Source: Clostridium_AW malenominatum
Lineage (GTDB): Bacteria > Bacillota > Clostridia > Clostridiales > Clostridiaceae
Reading direction: 5' to 3'
DNA length: 64,000 nt
NCBI RefSeq assembly: GCF_039521365.1
Contig: NZ_BAAACF010000001.1
Location: forward strand, 682,001 to 746,000
Part shown: one piece after another, positions 18,324 through 27,189 of the stretch
Numbering within the stretch: the first letter of the stretch is position 1
How the letters are laid out: each line of letters opens with the position of its first letter
Position numbers and translations under genes: made by a program
The notes under the pieces: generated by a model
Told to the model about the DNA's origin: nothing
The model's database searches: none
The model's input: only the letters and a program-made list of their open reading frames with translations

Positions 18324-18929
18324 ATGTGCGGAAGATTTTTTTTAAATCATCAATTAGAAAAGGTAATTACTTCTTTCAATGTGCTGAATGTAGATTTAAA
18401 AGAGGATTATGTAGGTAAAGAAATATTTCCAAGTAACATAGCTGCAGTTATTAAAAATGATAATAAAATACATTATTTAAAATGGGGTTTTTCTATAAAA
18501 AGTAGTAATAGCCTAATAATTAATGCTAGAAGCGAAAGTATAGAGGAAAAATATTTATTCAAAAAGGCTCTTTCTAATAGATGCGTAATACCTGCTAGTG
18601 GATTTTATGATTGGAAAGAAGATAAAAGTAATAAAATTAAGTATAGAATATCTATGAAAGATGATGAAGTTTTTTCTATGGCAGGATTATATGATATCTT
18701 TATAGATGAAAAAGGAGAAGCATATGAAGCTTTTGTAATTATAACTACTGAAGCCAATGAAGAAATGAGTAAAATTCATCATAGAATGCCTGTGATGTTT
18801 AAATTAGGAGAAGAGAAGGCTTGGTTATCTGGAGATGAGAACCTACAAGAAATATTAAAATCTTATAAAAATGATTCATTAAAGATTATAGAAGATAGTG
18901 GATATGAACAGGTGTCACTCTTATTTTAA
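18324..18929 (+). CDS. SOS response-associated peptidase (YedK/HMCES family)
   Basis: A 201-residue protein that begins MCGRF, so after removal of Met the catalytic cysteine becomes residue 2, as in HMCES/YedK. The other conserved elements are INARSES, the PASGFYDWK glutamate/aspartate region and the histidine of HHRMPVMF. These enzymes form a thiazolidine crosslink with abasic sites in single-stranded DNA and protect them. It follows the MutS-like gene by 7 bases, so both may be cotranscribed, which hints at a DNA-maintenance theme. A terminator follows. Confidence 0.93.
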   Translation: MCGRFFLNHQLEKVITSFNVLNVDLKEDYVGKEIFPSNIAAVIKNDNKIHYLKWGFSIKSSNSLIINARSESIEEKYLFKKALSNRCVIPASGFYDWKEDKSNKIKYRISMKDDEVFSMAGLYDIFIDEKGEAYEAFVIITTEANEEMSKIHHRMPVMFKLGEEKAWLSGDENLQEILKSYKNDSLKIIEDSGYEQVSLLF

Positions 18930-18942
18930 TACTCTAAGCAAT

Positions 18943-18985
18943 AAAAAAGCTACCTAACTTAAAGTTGAGTTAAGTAGCTTTTTAT
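18943..18985 (+). terminator. Terminator after SRAP gene
   Basis: An imperfect stem (AAAAAGCTAC...GTAGCTTTTT with paired TTAACT-type inner part) ends in a T5 run 15-50 bases after the stop. Confidence 0.75.
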
Positions 18986-19063
18986 TGTTTCCATTAATAC
19001 TGTACAATTGGAGTGGGAGTTAATATAATTAAACTATACAAGATTTTAATAGGAGGTTATAGT

Positions 19064-19933
19064 TTGAAAAAAAAATATGTTGTAAAATATGTAGTATTTG
19101 TATTATTAATGGTATTACTTTCAGCTCTATATGGTTGCGAAGGGTATAGTGTCCAAGTTTCTGTTAATAAAAGTAGTGAAACGAAGGATAAACTTAAAGT
19201 TCATTTTATAGATGTTGGACAAGGTGATAGCATATTGCTTCAAAATGGAGAGAGGTTCATGTTAATTGATGGAGGACCTAATTCCTCTACAGACAAAGTC
19301 TTAAGCTACTTGAAAAAAACTGGTGTCAAGAACCTTGATTATGTAGTGGCTACACATCCTCATGAAGACCATATAGGAGGAATAGATAAGGTTATTGACA
19401 CTTTTCAAATTGAAACAGTTTATATGCCAAAGGTTACAGCTACCACAAAAACCTTTAAAGATGTAGTAGAAAGCATGAAAAAGAAAAACCTGAAGGCTAA
19501 GATACCAGTAGCTGGAGAGGAATTTAAATTTGGTGAGGCAAAGGTTACCATATTAGCTCCTAATAGTAGCACCTATGAAGATACCAATAATTACTCTATT
19601 GTTTTAAAAGTAGCATATGGGGAGAATTCATTTTTATTTACAGGAGATGCAGAAAGTCTATCAGAAAAGGAAATATTGAAGAAGGGATTAGACATAAAGG
19701 CAGATGTGATTAAACTAGGTCATCATGGTAGCAGAACCTCTAGTTCATCAGCTTTTTTAAAAGAGGTTAATCCTAAATATGGAGTAATAACTGTGGGTAA
19801 GGACAATGATTATGGACATCCTCATAAAGAAATTATGGAACGAGTGAAGGGGATGAATATTAAAATTTATAGAACAGATGAAAAAGGAGACATTGTAATT
19901 GTAAGTGATGGTAAGGATATAACATTGGAGTGA
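19064..19933 (+). CDS. Secreted ComEC/Rec2-like metallo-beta-lactamase-fold lipoprotein
   Basis: A 289-residue protein with a signal sequence and probable lipobox (ALYGC) and one metallo-beta-lactamase domain. Metal-site motifs are HFIDVGQGDS, THPHEDHIGG, FTGDAE and KLGHHGS, the pattern of the C-terminal domain of ComEC. Stand-alone forms are thought to be extracellular nucleases or phosphodiesterases. TTG 19064 is chosen because AGGAGG lies eight bases upstream and the signal peptide then starts MKKKY; an in-frame GTG at 19013 would add 17 residues ahead of that site. The histidine kinase gene starts 6 bases after the stop. Confidence 0.88.
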   Translation: MKKKYVVKYVVFVLLMVLLSALYGCEGYSVQVSVNKSSETKDKLKVHFIDVGQGDSILLQNGERFMLIDGGPNSSTDKVLSYLKKTGVKNLDYVVATHPHEDHIGGIDKVIDTFQIETVYMPKVTATTKTFKDVVESMKKKNLKAKIPVAGEEFKFGEAKVTILAPNSSTYEDTNNYSIVLKVAYGENSFLFTGDAESLSEKEILKKGLDIKADVIKLGHHGSRTSSSSAFLKEVNPKYGVITVGKDNDYGHPHKEIMERVKGMNIKIYRTDEKGDIVIVSDGKDITLE

Positions 19934-19939
19934 TAAAAT

Positions 19940-21538
19940 GTGGTTAACAACAACCTTAAATTAAAAACAAAAATTATATATTTAATTTTTACTGTGGTGT
20001 TTATATCATTAACTATTACAGTAGTGTTTATGAGTAAATTTAGAGCTTCCTGGGTAAAAAAGGAAATGGAAATTAATTTAATGAATACTACTAAGATGTT
20101 ATCAAAATCTCCTATGGTAATAGATGTTTTGAAAAGCAAAGGAGAAAAGGAGTCTCTACAAAACTATGTAAAAGACATAGTTGTTTCCTCTAAAAACATA
20201 GATTATATAGCTATTATGGATCTAAGTGGAAATACCTATGCAAATTCTGATTTAAACAAGGTTCCAATTAGCAATGAAGTAACTATTGGAGAAGATGTGG
20301 CAATAACAAACAATGTTTATTTAGAGGATATGATTGAGAATTTTGGCAAGCTTATTATTACTTTTGTGCCTGTAAGGGATGATAAAAATCATCCCTTAGG
20401 GTATGTCACAGCTAAAGTGACTATGAAGAATATGGAGAAGTATAAATATGAAATTTTAGTTCTTATTACTTTAGTAGTGTCTTCAGGGTTAATGATAGGT
20501 GCTGTTGGAGCCTTAATAGTCTCTAATAGTGTAAAAAGTTCATTATTAGGATATGAAGCAGAGCAAATATCAAAACTATTTATACAAAAGCAGGAAGTTT
20601 TAGATTCTCTAGATGAAGGTATAATAGCTGTAGACGAAAAGCTTAATATTACATTATACAATAAGTCAGCTATTGATATTTTAGGAGGAAGGGAAGAGGT
20701 TATTGGAGAGAGCATTTTTACTCTTATTCCTAATTCCAATATTTCCAATGTAATTTTAAAGGGTGAAGCTGAATACAATAAGGAGATGATTATAAATAAT
20801 ACAATAATATTAACAAATAGGATACCCATATTAGATGGGAGCAAGGTTATAGGTGCTGTAACTATTTTTAGAGATAAAACTGAGCTTACCAGACTTGCGG
20901 AAGAGGTCACAGGAGTAAGGCAAGTAGTAGATGCATTGAGAGCCAGCAATCATGAATTTTTAAACAAGCTACATGTAATACTAGGGCTAATACATATAGG
21001 GGAAATAGACGAAGTTAAAAAATATATAATTAAGCAAACAAAAGTGCATCAACAAAAAACTACCATAGTAATGAATAAAATTAAAGATTCTACAGTGGCT
21101 GCTCTAATGCTTGGCAAAATTAGTCGTGCAAAGGAAATGGGAGTAGAACTAACCATAGATAAAAATAGCATATTAAATAGGTGCAAAGGTAAAATTAATA
21201 GCCATAACATGGTTACCATAGTAGGAAATCTATTAGAAAATGCTATTGAAGCTGTAAGCATTAGTGAAAAAGAAAATAAAAATGTACATATACTTATATT
21301 GGAAGAGGAGAAAAACATAACTATTAGGGTAAAAGATACTGGAGAGGGTATTGAAGAAGAAGACATTAAATACTTATTCAATAAAGGCTTTTCTACTAAA
21401 GGAGAAAATAGGGGAAGGGGACTTTTTATGATTAAGGAATTGGTGGAAAATTTAAAAGGTGAAATTAGTTTCTCTACGGAACTTACCAAAGGGTCGGAAT
21501 TTATAGTAGTTATAGGAAAGGAGGATAAAAATGATTAA
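19940..21538 (+). CDS. DcuS/CitA-type sensor histidine kinase
   Basis: A 532-residue membrane kinase: membrane helix at about 12-32, an extracellular PDC-type sensor (about 35-170), a second helix (about 172-195), a PAS domain (about 215-310), a SPOB-type dimerisation helix with NHEFLNKLHVILG (phospho-His) and a HATPase_c domain (VGNLLENAIEAV, DTGEGI, GRGLFMI). This is the DcuS/CitA/MalK architecture that senses C4-dicarboxylates or citrate. Its stop overlaps the start of the regulator gene by 8 bases. Location just before malic enzyme, symporter, racemase and aspartase strongly suggests it senses malate, aspartate or fumarate. Confidence 0.92.
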   Translation: MVNNNLKLKTKIIYLIFTVVFISLTITVVFMSKFRASWVKKEMEINLMNTTKMLSKSPMVIDVLKSKGEKESLQNYVKDIVVSSKNIDYIAIMDLSGNTYANSDLNKVPISNEVTIGEDVAITNNVYLEDMIENFGKLIITFVPVRDDKNHPLGYVTAKVTMKNMEKYKYEILVLITLVVSSGLMIGAVGALIVSNSVKSSLLGYEAEQISKLFIQKQEVLDSLDEGIIAVDEKLNITLYNKSAIDILGGREEVIGESIFTLIPNSNISNVILKGEAEYNKEMIINNTIILTNRIPILDGSKVIGAVTIFRDKTELTRLAEEVTGVRQVVDALRASNHEFLNKLHVILGLIHIGEIDEVKKYIIKQTKVHQQKTTIVMNKIKDSTVAALMLGKISRAKEMGVELTIDKNSILNRCKGKINSHNMVTIVGNLLENAIEAVSISEKENKNVHILILEEEKNITIRVKDTGEGIEEEDIKYLFNKGFSTKGENRGRGLFMIKELVENLKGEISFSTELTKGSEFIVVIGKEDKND

Positions 21539-22208
21539 GGTTTTAATTGTAGAAGATGATCCAATGGTTGCTCAAATAAACAGAAAATATACTGAAAGTG
21601 TCGAAGCTTTTTCTGTAGTTGGAATTTGTAATAATGGCAAAGAAGCAGTGAATAAAATTAGAGAAGAAGAAGTAGATTTAATAATATTAGATCAGTATAT
21701 GCCTAAATTAGATGGAATAAGTTTTTTAAAAGAAATAAGGGGTTTGGGTATAATGACTGATGTTATTATGGTTACCGCCGCTGATGATTCAGAAATATTA
21801 AATGAAGTATTAAAGCTAGGAGCTGTAGATTATCTTATAAAACCCTTTGAATATGAAAGATTTAGAGATGCTCTAAATAAATTTAAGATAAGATACAGTT
21901 TGCTTAATTCAAAGGCTACTATCAATCAAGATGATATAGATAGGATTACGAATTCTAATAACGTAATTTTTAATGAAGAAAATCAAAAGGGTATCAATGA
22001 AAGAACTTTAAACAGAATTAAAGTCTTTCTAAAAAAATATAAAGGTAGATACTTTACTTGCGAGGAGGTGGCTGAAGAAATTAAATTATCTAGAGTTACT
22101 ATAAGAAGATATTTAGAACATTTAAGTTGTTTAGGAGAATTGTCTAGAGATGTGGAATATGGGGAGGTGGGAAGACCAAAAACTACATATAAAAATATGG
22201 AAAGGTAA
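21531..22208 (+). CDS. DcuR/CitB-type response regulator
   Basis: A 225-residue regulator with a receiver domain (acidic pair EDD near residue 8, phospho-acceptor in LIILDQYMPKLDG at about Asp54, Lys in YLIKPFE) and a C-terminal winged-helix/HTH part (about 160-220; YFTCEEVAEEIKLSRVTIRRYLEHL) as in CitB/DcuR. It overlaps the kinase gene by 8 bases and is surely cotranscribed with it. The probable target is the malic-enzyme operon that starts at 22367, after a 158-base intergenic region. Confidence 0.93.
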   Translation: MIKVLIVEDDPMVAQINRKYTESVEAFSVVGICNNGKEAVNKIREEEVDLIILDQYMPKLDGISFLKEIRGLGIMTDVIMVTAADDSEILNEVLKLGAVDYLIKPFEYERFRDALNKFKIRYSLLNSKATINQDDIDRITNSNNVIFNEENQKGINERTLNRIKVFLKKYKGRYFTCEEVAEEIKLSRVTIRRYLEHLSCLGELSRDVEYGEVGRPKTTYKNMER

Positions 22209-22366
22209 TTATCGAAATATTTTAAAAATTTCGTTATAAACTTAACAATAATAAATTTATTTACAAAAGGTTAATAATATTTACAGAATATTGGAATTTT
22301 AATTAATTTAATATATTATAGTGTTAATAGATGAGAAATTAATCTAATGAATGGAGAGATGAAATT

Positions 22367-23539
22367 ATGGATTATAAAGAAATGAGTTTAAAACTACATG
22401 AAGAAAATTGTGGAAAGATAGAAGTTGTATCAAAGGTTTCTGTTAAGAATAAAACGGATTTAAGTTTAGCATATACCCCAGGAGTGGCAGAACCTTGCAG
22501 AAAAATTCATGAAAACGTTGACAATGCGTATAAGTACACAGCTAAAAAGAATTTAGTTGCTGTTGTTAGCGATGGAACAGCGGTACTAGGACTTGGAGAT
22601 ATAGGACCAGAAGCAGCTATGCCTGTTATGGAAGGAAAAGCAATATTGTTCAAAGAATTTGCTAATGTAGATGCTTTCCCAATTTGTTTAGCTACTAAAG
22701 ATGTAGATGAAATAGTTAAGACAGTAAAATACTTATCACCAACCTTTGGAGGAATAAATCTAGAGGATATAGCAGCGCCAAGATGCTTTGAAATTGAAAG
22801 AAGATTAAAGGAAGAATTGGATATTCCTGTATTTCATGATGATCAACACGGTACAGCTATTGTAGTATTTGCAGGATTAATTAATGCTTTAAAAGTAGTA
22901 GGTAAGAAGATTGAAGAAGCAAAGATAGTAATTAATGGAGCAGGAGCAGCTGGAATATCCATATGCAAGTTGTTAATGGCTGGAGGAGCTAAAAATATAG
23001 TTATGGTTGACTTAAAGGGTGCTTTAGTAGAAGGAGCAGAATGGATGAATGAAGCACAAAAGGCAATTGCCAGCATAACAAATAGAGAATTTGAAAAGGG
23101 GGGATTAGGAGAGGTAATTGAAGGAAAAGACGTATTTATAGGAGTTTCAGCACCAAAGGTTTTAACAACTGAAATGGTTTCAAGGATGAATAAGGACGGT
23201 ATAGTATTTGCTATGGCAAATCCAACACCAGAAATATTCCCAGAGGAAGCTAAGGCTGGAGGAGCTAGAGTAGTTGCAACAGGAAGATCAGATTTCCCAA
23301 ATCAAATTAACAATGTATTAGTTTTCCCAGGAATCTTCAGGGGAGCTTTAGATGTAAGAGCTAAGGCAATTACAGAGGATATGAAACTAGCAGCTTCAAG
23401 AGCTATTGCAAGCATAGTAAAAGACCAGGAGTTAAATGAGGAATATATAATACCAGATCCTTTTAACAAGGAAGTAGCTCAAGTTGTTGCAAAGGCTGTG
23501 GGGGACATTGCAATTAAAACTGGTATGTCGAAATTATAA
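22367..23539 (+). CDS. NAD(P)-dependent malic enzyme
   Basis: A 390-residue short-type malic enzyme that oxidatively decarboxylates malate to pyruvate. Visible signatures are SLAYTPGVAEPCRKI, GDIGPEAAMPVMEGKA with the catalytic lysine, INLEDIAAPRCFEIE with metal ligands, HDDQHGTAI and the nucleotide-binding INGAGAAGISICKLL. It lacks the C-terminal phosphotransacetylase-like domain of the long bacterial form. It is first in the operon malic enzyme, symporter, racemase, aspartase, and lies next to the DcuS/DcuR-like system, consistent with growth on malate or on aspartate via fumarate. Confidence 0.95.
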   Translation: MDYKEMSLKLHEENCGKIEVVSKVSVKNKTDLSLAYTPGVAEPCRKIHENVDNAYKYTAKKNLVAVVSDGTAVLGLGDIGPEAAMPVMEGKAILFKEFANVDAFPICLATKDVDEIVKTVKYLSPTFGGINLEDIAAPRCFEIERRLKEELDIPVFHDDQHGTAIVVFAGLINALKVVGKKIEEAKIVINGAGAAGISICKLLMAGGAKNIVMVDLKGALVEGAEWMNEAQKAIASITNREFEKGGLGEVIEGKDVFIGVSAPKVLTTEMVSRMNKDGIVFAMANPTPEIFPEEAKAGGARVVATGRSDFPNQINNVLVFPGIFRGALDVRAKAITEDMKLAASRAIASIVKDQELNEEYIIPDPFNKEVAQVVAKAVGDIAIKTGMSKL

Positions 23540-23569
23540 TTGTAAATTAATAAATAGGGGGGCTTATAT

Positions 23570-24823
23570 ATGGAAAAGAAAAAAATGAGTCTTGTAACGA
23601 AGATTATGTTAGGACTTGTTCTTGGGGTTATTGTAGGTTTATTATTCGTATCTAATAAAGAAATTGCAAATACCTATATAAAACCATTCGGTACTTTATT
23701 CTTAAATTTAATCAAGATGACTATAGTTCCACTAGTATTTGCATCGTTAGTTGTTGGGGCAGCAAGTATTGGTGACGTTAAAAAGCTTGGAAGAATCGGT
23801 GGAAAAACCATGCTTTACTTCTTTGTTACAACAGCATTGGCTATATTAATAGGACTAGTAGCGGCTAATATATTCAAGCCAGGTGTTGGGGTTTCCTTAG
23901 CAGGAGCTGCTGCACAAAAAGCAACTGAGGCACCGTCAATAATTGATACTTTTTTAAGTATAATACCAACCAATCCAATTGATGCAATGGTAAAAGGAAA
24001 TATGCTTCAAATTATATTCTTTGCTGTATTTAGTGGAGTTGCTGCTACCTACATTGGAGAAAAGGGTCAAGCGTATGTAAAAATATGTGATAGTATAGCA
24101 GAAATTATGTATAAGATTACTGAAGTTATAATGGGCCTTGCACCTTACGGTGTATTTGCTCTTATAGTTCCGGTTATCGCAAGTAATGGTCCTAAGGTAT
24201 TATTGCCATTAATTAAAGTTATACTTGTTTGCTATGTAGCATTCTTCTTACATGCATTATTAACCTACTCCTTTGCAGTTAAGTTCTGGTCAAAAATTTC
24301 AATTGGCCAATTCTTTAAAGGTGCATCACCAGCAACAGCTATAGCTTTTAGTACAAGTAGTAGTTCAGGTACACTACCAGTTACTTTAAGAATAGTTCAG
24401 CAGGTATTTGGAGTATCAGAATCCATAGCTAGCTTTGTTCTTCCACTAGGAACTACAATTAACATGGATGGAACAGCTATTTATCAAGGTGTTTGTGCTG
24501 TGTTTATAGCTCAGGCTTACGGTATTCCACTAACGATAGGACAACAGGTAACGATACTACTTACAGCTACTTTAGCATCTATTGGTACAGCAGGGGTTCC
24601 TGGAGCAGGATTTATGATGCTTATGATGGTTTTATCCTCAGTAGGATTACCACTTGAAGGAGCTGCACTAATCGCTGGTATAGATAGAATATTAGATATG
24701 GGAAGAACAGCTGTTAACGTTACTGGTAACGTTTCTGCGGCCATAGTAGTTGGTGCCACAGAAGGGGAACTAGACTATGAAAAAGCCACAATAATGGGGA
24801 ATGATAAATCATTAAAAGCTTAA
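23570..24823 (+). CDS. Dicarboxylate/acidic amino acid:cation symporter (DAACS family)
   Basis: A 417-residue glutamate-transporter-fold protein with about eight helices and two re-entrant hairpins. HP1 carries SSSSGTLPVT, TM7 the NMDGTA motif, HP2 the GVPGAGFM segment, and TM8 the sequence DRILDMGRTAVNVTGN. The Asp and Arg spaced as DxxR in TM8 are those that bind the amino group and side-chain carboxylate of aspartate/glutamate in GltPh, which favours an acidic amino acid as substrate, though dicarboxylates remain possible. The gene lies 31 bases after malic enzyme and precedes the racemase and aspartase. Confidence 0.93.
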   Translation: MEKKKMSLVTKIMLGLVLGVIVGLLFVSNKEIANTYIKPFGTLFLNLIKMTIVPLVFASLVVGAASIGDVKKLGRIGGKTMLYFFVTTALAILIGLVAANIFKPGVGVSLAGAAAQKATEAPSIIDTFLSIIPTNPIDAMVKGNMLQIIFFAVFSGVAATYIGEKGQAYVKICDSIAEIMYKITEVIMGLAPYGVFALIVPVIASNGPKVLLPLIKVILVCYVAFFLHALLTYSFAVKFWSKISIGQFFKGASPATAIAFSTSSSSGTLPVTLRIVQQVFGVSESIASFVLPLGTTINMDGTAIYQGVCAVFIAQAYGIPLTIGQQVTILLTATLASIGTAGVPGAGFMMLMMVLSSVGLPLEGAALIAGIDRILDMGRTAVNVTGNVSAAIVVGATEGELDYEKATIMGNDKSLKA

Positions 24824-24845
24824 CTTAAAATAGGGGGAATTCATT

Positions 24846-25538
24846 ATGGGAAAGACGGTAGGAATACTAGGAGGAATGGGTCCTAAGGCTACGGCAGATT
24901 TATTAAATAAAATAGTAGATTTAACGCCAGCCACAAAGGATCAAGATCATATCCATATTATAGTAGATAATAATCCTAAAATACCAGACAGAACTGGCTA
25001 TATTATGGGGAAGGGTGAAAATCCCATTGGGGCCCTGGTAGAAACAGCTGTAAGACTTAGAAATAATGGGGTAGATTTTATAATAATCCCGTGCAACACT
25101 GCTCATTATTTCTATGATAAATTAGTTGAGGCTGTGGAAATACCGTTTGTAAACATGATAGAAGAAGTGGGTAAGCATATAGCTACAAACTTCGGAAAGT
25201 GTAGTGTTGGATTATTAGCTACAGTTGGAACCTATGAAGGTGGAGTCTATGAAAAGTATTTTCAAAAATACGGATTGGAAACAGTAGTACCTACTGAAGA
25301 GGTTAAAGATAGAATTTTAGATTTAATTTATAGGGTAAAATCGGGGGAAAGTTTTTTTGAAATAGAAGAATTGAACTATATTTTAAAGGATTTTAGAAAA
25401 CAGGGCGTTAATGTCGTAATTTTAGGATGTACAGAATTACCATTAGTATTTGATCCTGTTAAAGAGAAATTTAAAGATTTTAATTTCATATCATCTACAG
25501 ATATTTTAGCAGAGAAAACTGTGGAGTTAGCAAAATAA
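24846..25538 (+). CDS. Aspartate/glutamate racemase family protein
   Basis: A 230-residue cofactor-independent racemase. The two catalytic cysteines are seen in IIPCNTAHYFYD (about residue 83) and VILGCTELPLV (about residue 195), and the N-terminal GILGGMGPKAT loop is typical. Given aspartase immediately downstream and an acidic amino acid symporter upstream, aspartate is the likely substrate. The enzyme could convert imported D-aspartate into the L form that aspartase deaminates. It lies 22 bases after the symporter gene. Confidence 0.92.
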   Translation: MGKTVGILGGMGPKATADLLNKIVDLTPATKDQDHIHIIVDNNPKIPDRTGYIMGKGENPIGALVETAVRLRNNGVDFIIIPCNTAHYFYDKLVEAVEIPFVNMIEEVGKHIATNFGKCSVGLLATVGTYEGGVYEKYFQKYGLETVVPTEEVKDRILDLIYRVKSGESFFEIEELNYILKDFRKQGVNVVILGCTELPLVFDPVKEKFKDFNFISSTDILAEKTVELAK

Positions 25539-25584
25539 AATCATAACTAAGGTTAAATAATTATTATTATAGGGGGAATAGCAT

Positions 25585-26997
25585 ATGTTATTTAGAATTG
25601 AAAGTGACTCCGTTGGTGAAAAGCAGGTTCCAAAGAATGCTTATTATGGAGTACAAACACTAAGAGCTTATGAAAACTTTAATATTACAGGAAGAAAAAT
25701 TCATCCTGAACTTATTAAGGCTTTGGCAGAAATTAAGAAAGCAGCGGCCATAACAAATATGGAGGTAGAACTGCTAAATAGAAAAAAAGGAGATGCCATA
25801 GTTAAAGCTTGCGACGAAATAATTGGAGGAAAGCTCCATGAAGAGTTTATAACAGACCCAATTCAAGGTGGAGCAGGAACTTCTATGAATATGAACATTA
25901 ATGAAGTTGTTGCGAACCGTGCTACAGAAATCCTAGGTGGAGAGCTAGGAGATTATAGTGTTGTCCATCCAAATGATCATGTTAATTATGGACAATCAAC
26001 AAATGATGTAATTCCAAGTGGTGGCAAAATTGCTACTATAAGGCTAATTGATAAAGCATTGATTCAACTACAGAACTTGGTAGATGCATTGTTAGAAAAG
26101 TCTGTAGAATTCGACCATGTTATAAAAATGGGAAGAACTCAAATGCAAGACGCTATTCCAATAAGACTTGGTCAAGAATTCCATGCTTATGCAAATGCTA
26201 TAAAGAGAGACATAGTAAGAATTAAGAGAGCAGGGCAAGATTTAAAGCATATAAATATGGGAGCAACTGCTATAGGAACAGGGTTAAATGCTGATGAAAT
26301 GTATGTTAAGCATATAGTTCCAAACATCGCTAAGGTTACAGGAATTGATTTGATTCAAAACGATGACCTAGTTGATGGTACTCAAAACTTAGATGGTTTT
26401 GCAGCGGTATCAAGTGCGCTTAAGGTTTGTGCAATAAGCCTTTCTAAGATGAGTAATGATTTAAGATTACTATCCTCAGGACCAAGAACAGGTTTTGGAG
26501 AAATAAATCTTCCATCAAAACAAAATGGTTCCTCTATAATGCCAGGGAAGGTAAACCCTGTTATCCCTGAGGTTATGAGTCAGGTTGCCTTCAACATAAT
26601 TGGTAATGACTTAACTATAACTATGGCAGCTGAGGCAGGTCAATTAGAACTTAATGCTTTTGAACCAGTTTTATTCTACAATTTATTTGAATCCATAGAA
26701 ACTCTTGCCCATGGAGTAGAAACCTTTATAGAAAACTGTGTAAAGGGTATTACTGCCAATGAAGAACATTGTAGAGAAATGGTTGAAAACAGCGTAGGTA
26801 TAATAACAGCAATAGTTCCACACATTGGATATAAGGACTCTGCCAGACTGGCTAAAACCGCAATAAATAGTGGAGAGTCTGTAAAAGAATTAATTTTAAA
26901 AGAAGGATTATTAAAAGAAGCAGAATTAACTACTATATTAAATGCTTATGGAATGACTGAGCCAGGAATATCTGGTAAAGAACTGTTGAAAAAATAA
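25585..26997 (+). CDS. aspA: Aspartate ammonia-lyase
   Basis: A 470-residue member of the fumarase/aspartase superfamily. The signature GSSIMPGKVNPVIPE and the preceding LPSKQNGSS agree better with aspartase than with class II fumarase (which usually reads ...NEPGSSIMPGKVNPTQ). Other superfamily regions are GAGTSMNMNINEV and NDHVNYGQSTND. It releases ammonia from L-aspartate to give fumarate in the cytoplasm. It is the last gene of the operon and is followed by a long hairpin terminator. Fumarase, needed to connect it to malic enzyme, is not in this window. Confidence 0.94.
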   Translation: MLFRIESDSVGEKQVPKNAYYGVQTLRAYENFNITGRKIHPELIKALAEIKKAAAITNMEVELLNRKKGDAIVKACDEIIGGKLHEEFITDPIQGGAGTSMNMNINEVVANRATEILGGELGDYSVVHPNDHVNYGQSTNDVIPSGGKIATIRLIDKALIQLQNLVDALLEKSVEFDHVIKMGRTQMQDAIPIRLGQEFHAYANAIKRDIVRIKRAGQDLKHINMGATAIGTGLNADEMYVKHIVPNIAKVTGIDLIQNDDLVDGTQNLDGFAAVSSALKVCAISLSKMSNDLRLLSSGPRTGFGEINLPSKQNGSSIMPGKVNPVIPEVMSQVAFNIIGNDLTITMAAEAGQLELNAFEPVLFYNLFESIETLAHGVETFIENCVKGITANEEHCREMVENSVGIITAIVPHIGYKDSARLAKTAINSGESVKELILKEGLLKEAELTTILNAYGMTEPGISGKELLKK

Positions 26998-27011
26998 ATT
27001 ATAAATTTTTT

Positions 27012-27055
27012 ATTAAAAGTTAACGGTAAGATTTACCGTTAACTTTTAATGCTTT
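27012..27055 (+). terminator. Long-stem terminator after aspartase gene
   Basis: A perfect inverted repeat with arms of about 18 bp (core AAAGTTAACGGTAA / TTACCGTTAACTTT, loop GAT) starts 15 bases after the stop. The T tract (CTTTTAATGCTTT) is moderate. Confidence 0.75.
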
Positions 27056-27107
27056 ATAATATATGTGTAAACATTGGAAAAAAACCATAAAAACTTTTAA
27101 AAAACTA

Positions 27108-27136
27108 TTGCAAATTAATAATTATTATTATATAAT
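27108..27136 (+). promoter_or_regulatory. SigmaA promoter of reverse rubrerythrin gene
   Basis: TTGCAA at 27108-27113 and TATAAT at 27131-27136 are separated by 17 bases, about 55 bases before the start codon. The -10 box lies inside the palindrome described separately. Confidence 0.75.
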
Positions 27137-27143
27137 AATAATT
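27120..27143. promoter_or_regulatory. Palindromic operator over the -10 box (PerR/Fur-like)
   Basis: A perfect 24-bp palindrome built from TTATTATTAT and its complement covers the -10 element. Its spacing and A/T content resemble the PerR box (TTATAATnATTATAA), and rubrerythrins are classic PerR targets in clostridia. Binding by PerR is inferred. Confidence 0.6.
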
Positions 27144-27189
27144 GTAAATAAGAAATGAGAAAATTAAAGTTTTTAGGAGGAATTTAATA

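Noticed and set aside
20389..20949. Long minus-strand open frame (186 codons) opposite the DcuS-like kinase gene
   Set aside because: It lies entirely antisense to a well-supported gene, has no ribosome-binding site, and its translation is low-complexity and family-less. It is a shadow of the A/T-rich coding strand.
21049..21489. Second antisense open frame opposite the same kinase
   Set aside because: It has no start context, overlaps conserved HATPase codons and has no recognisable protein features.
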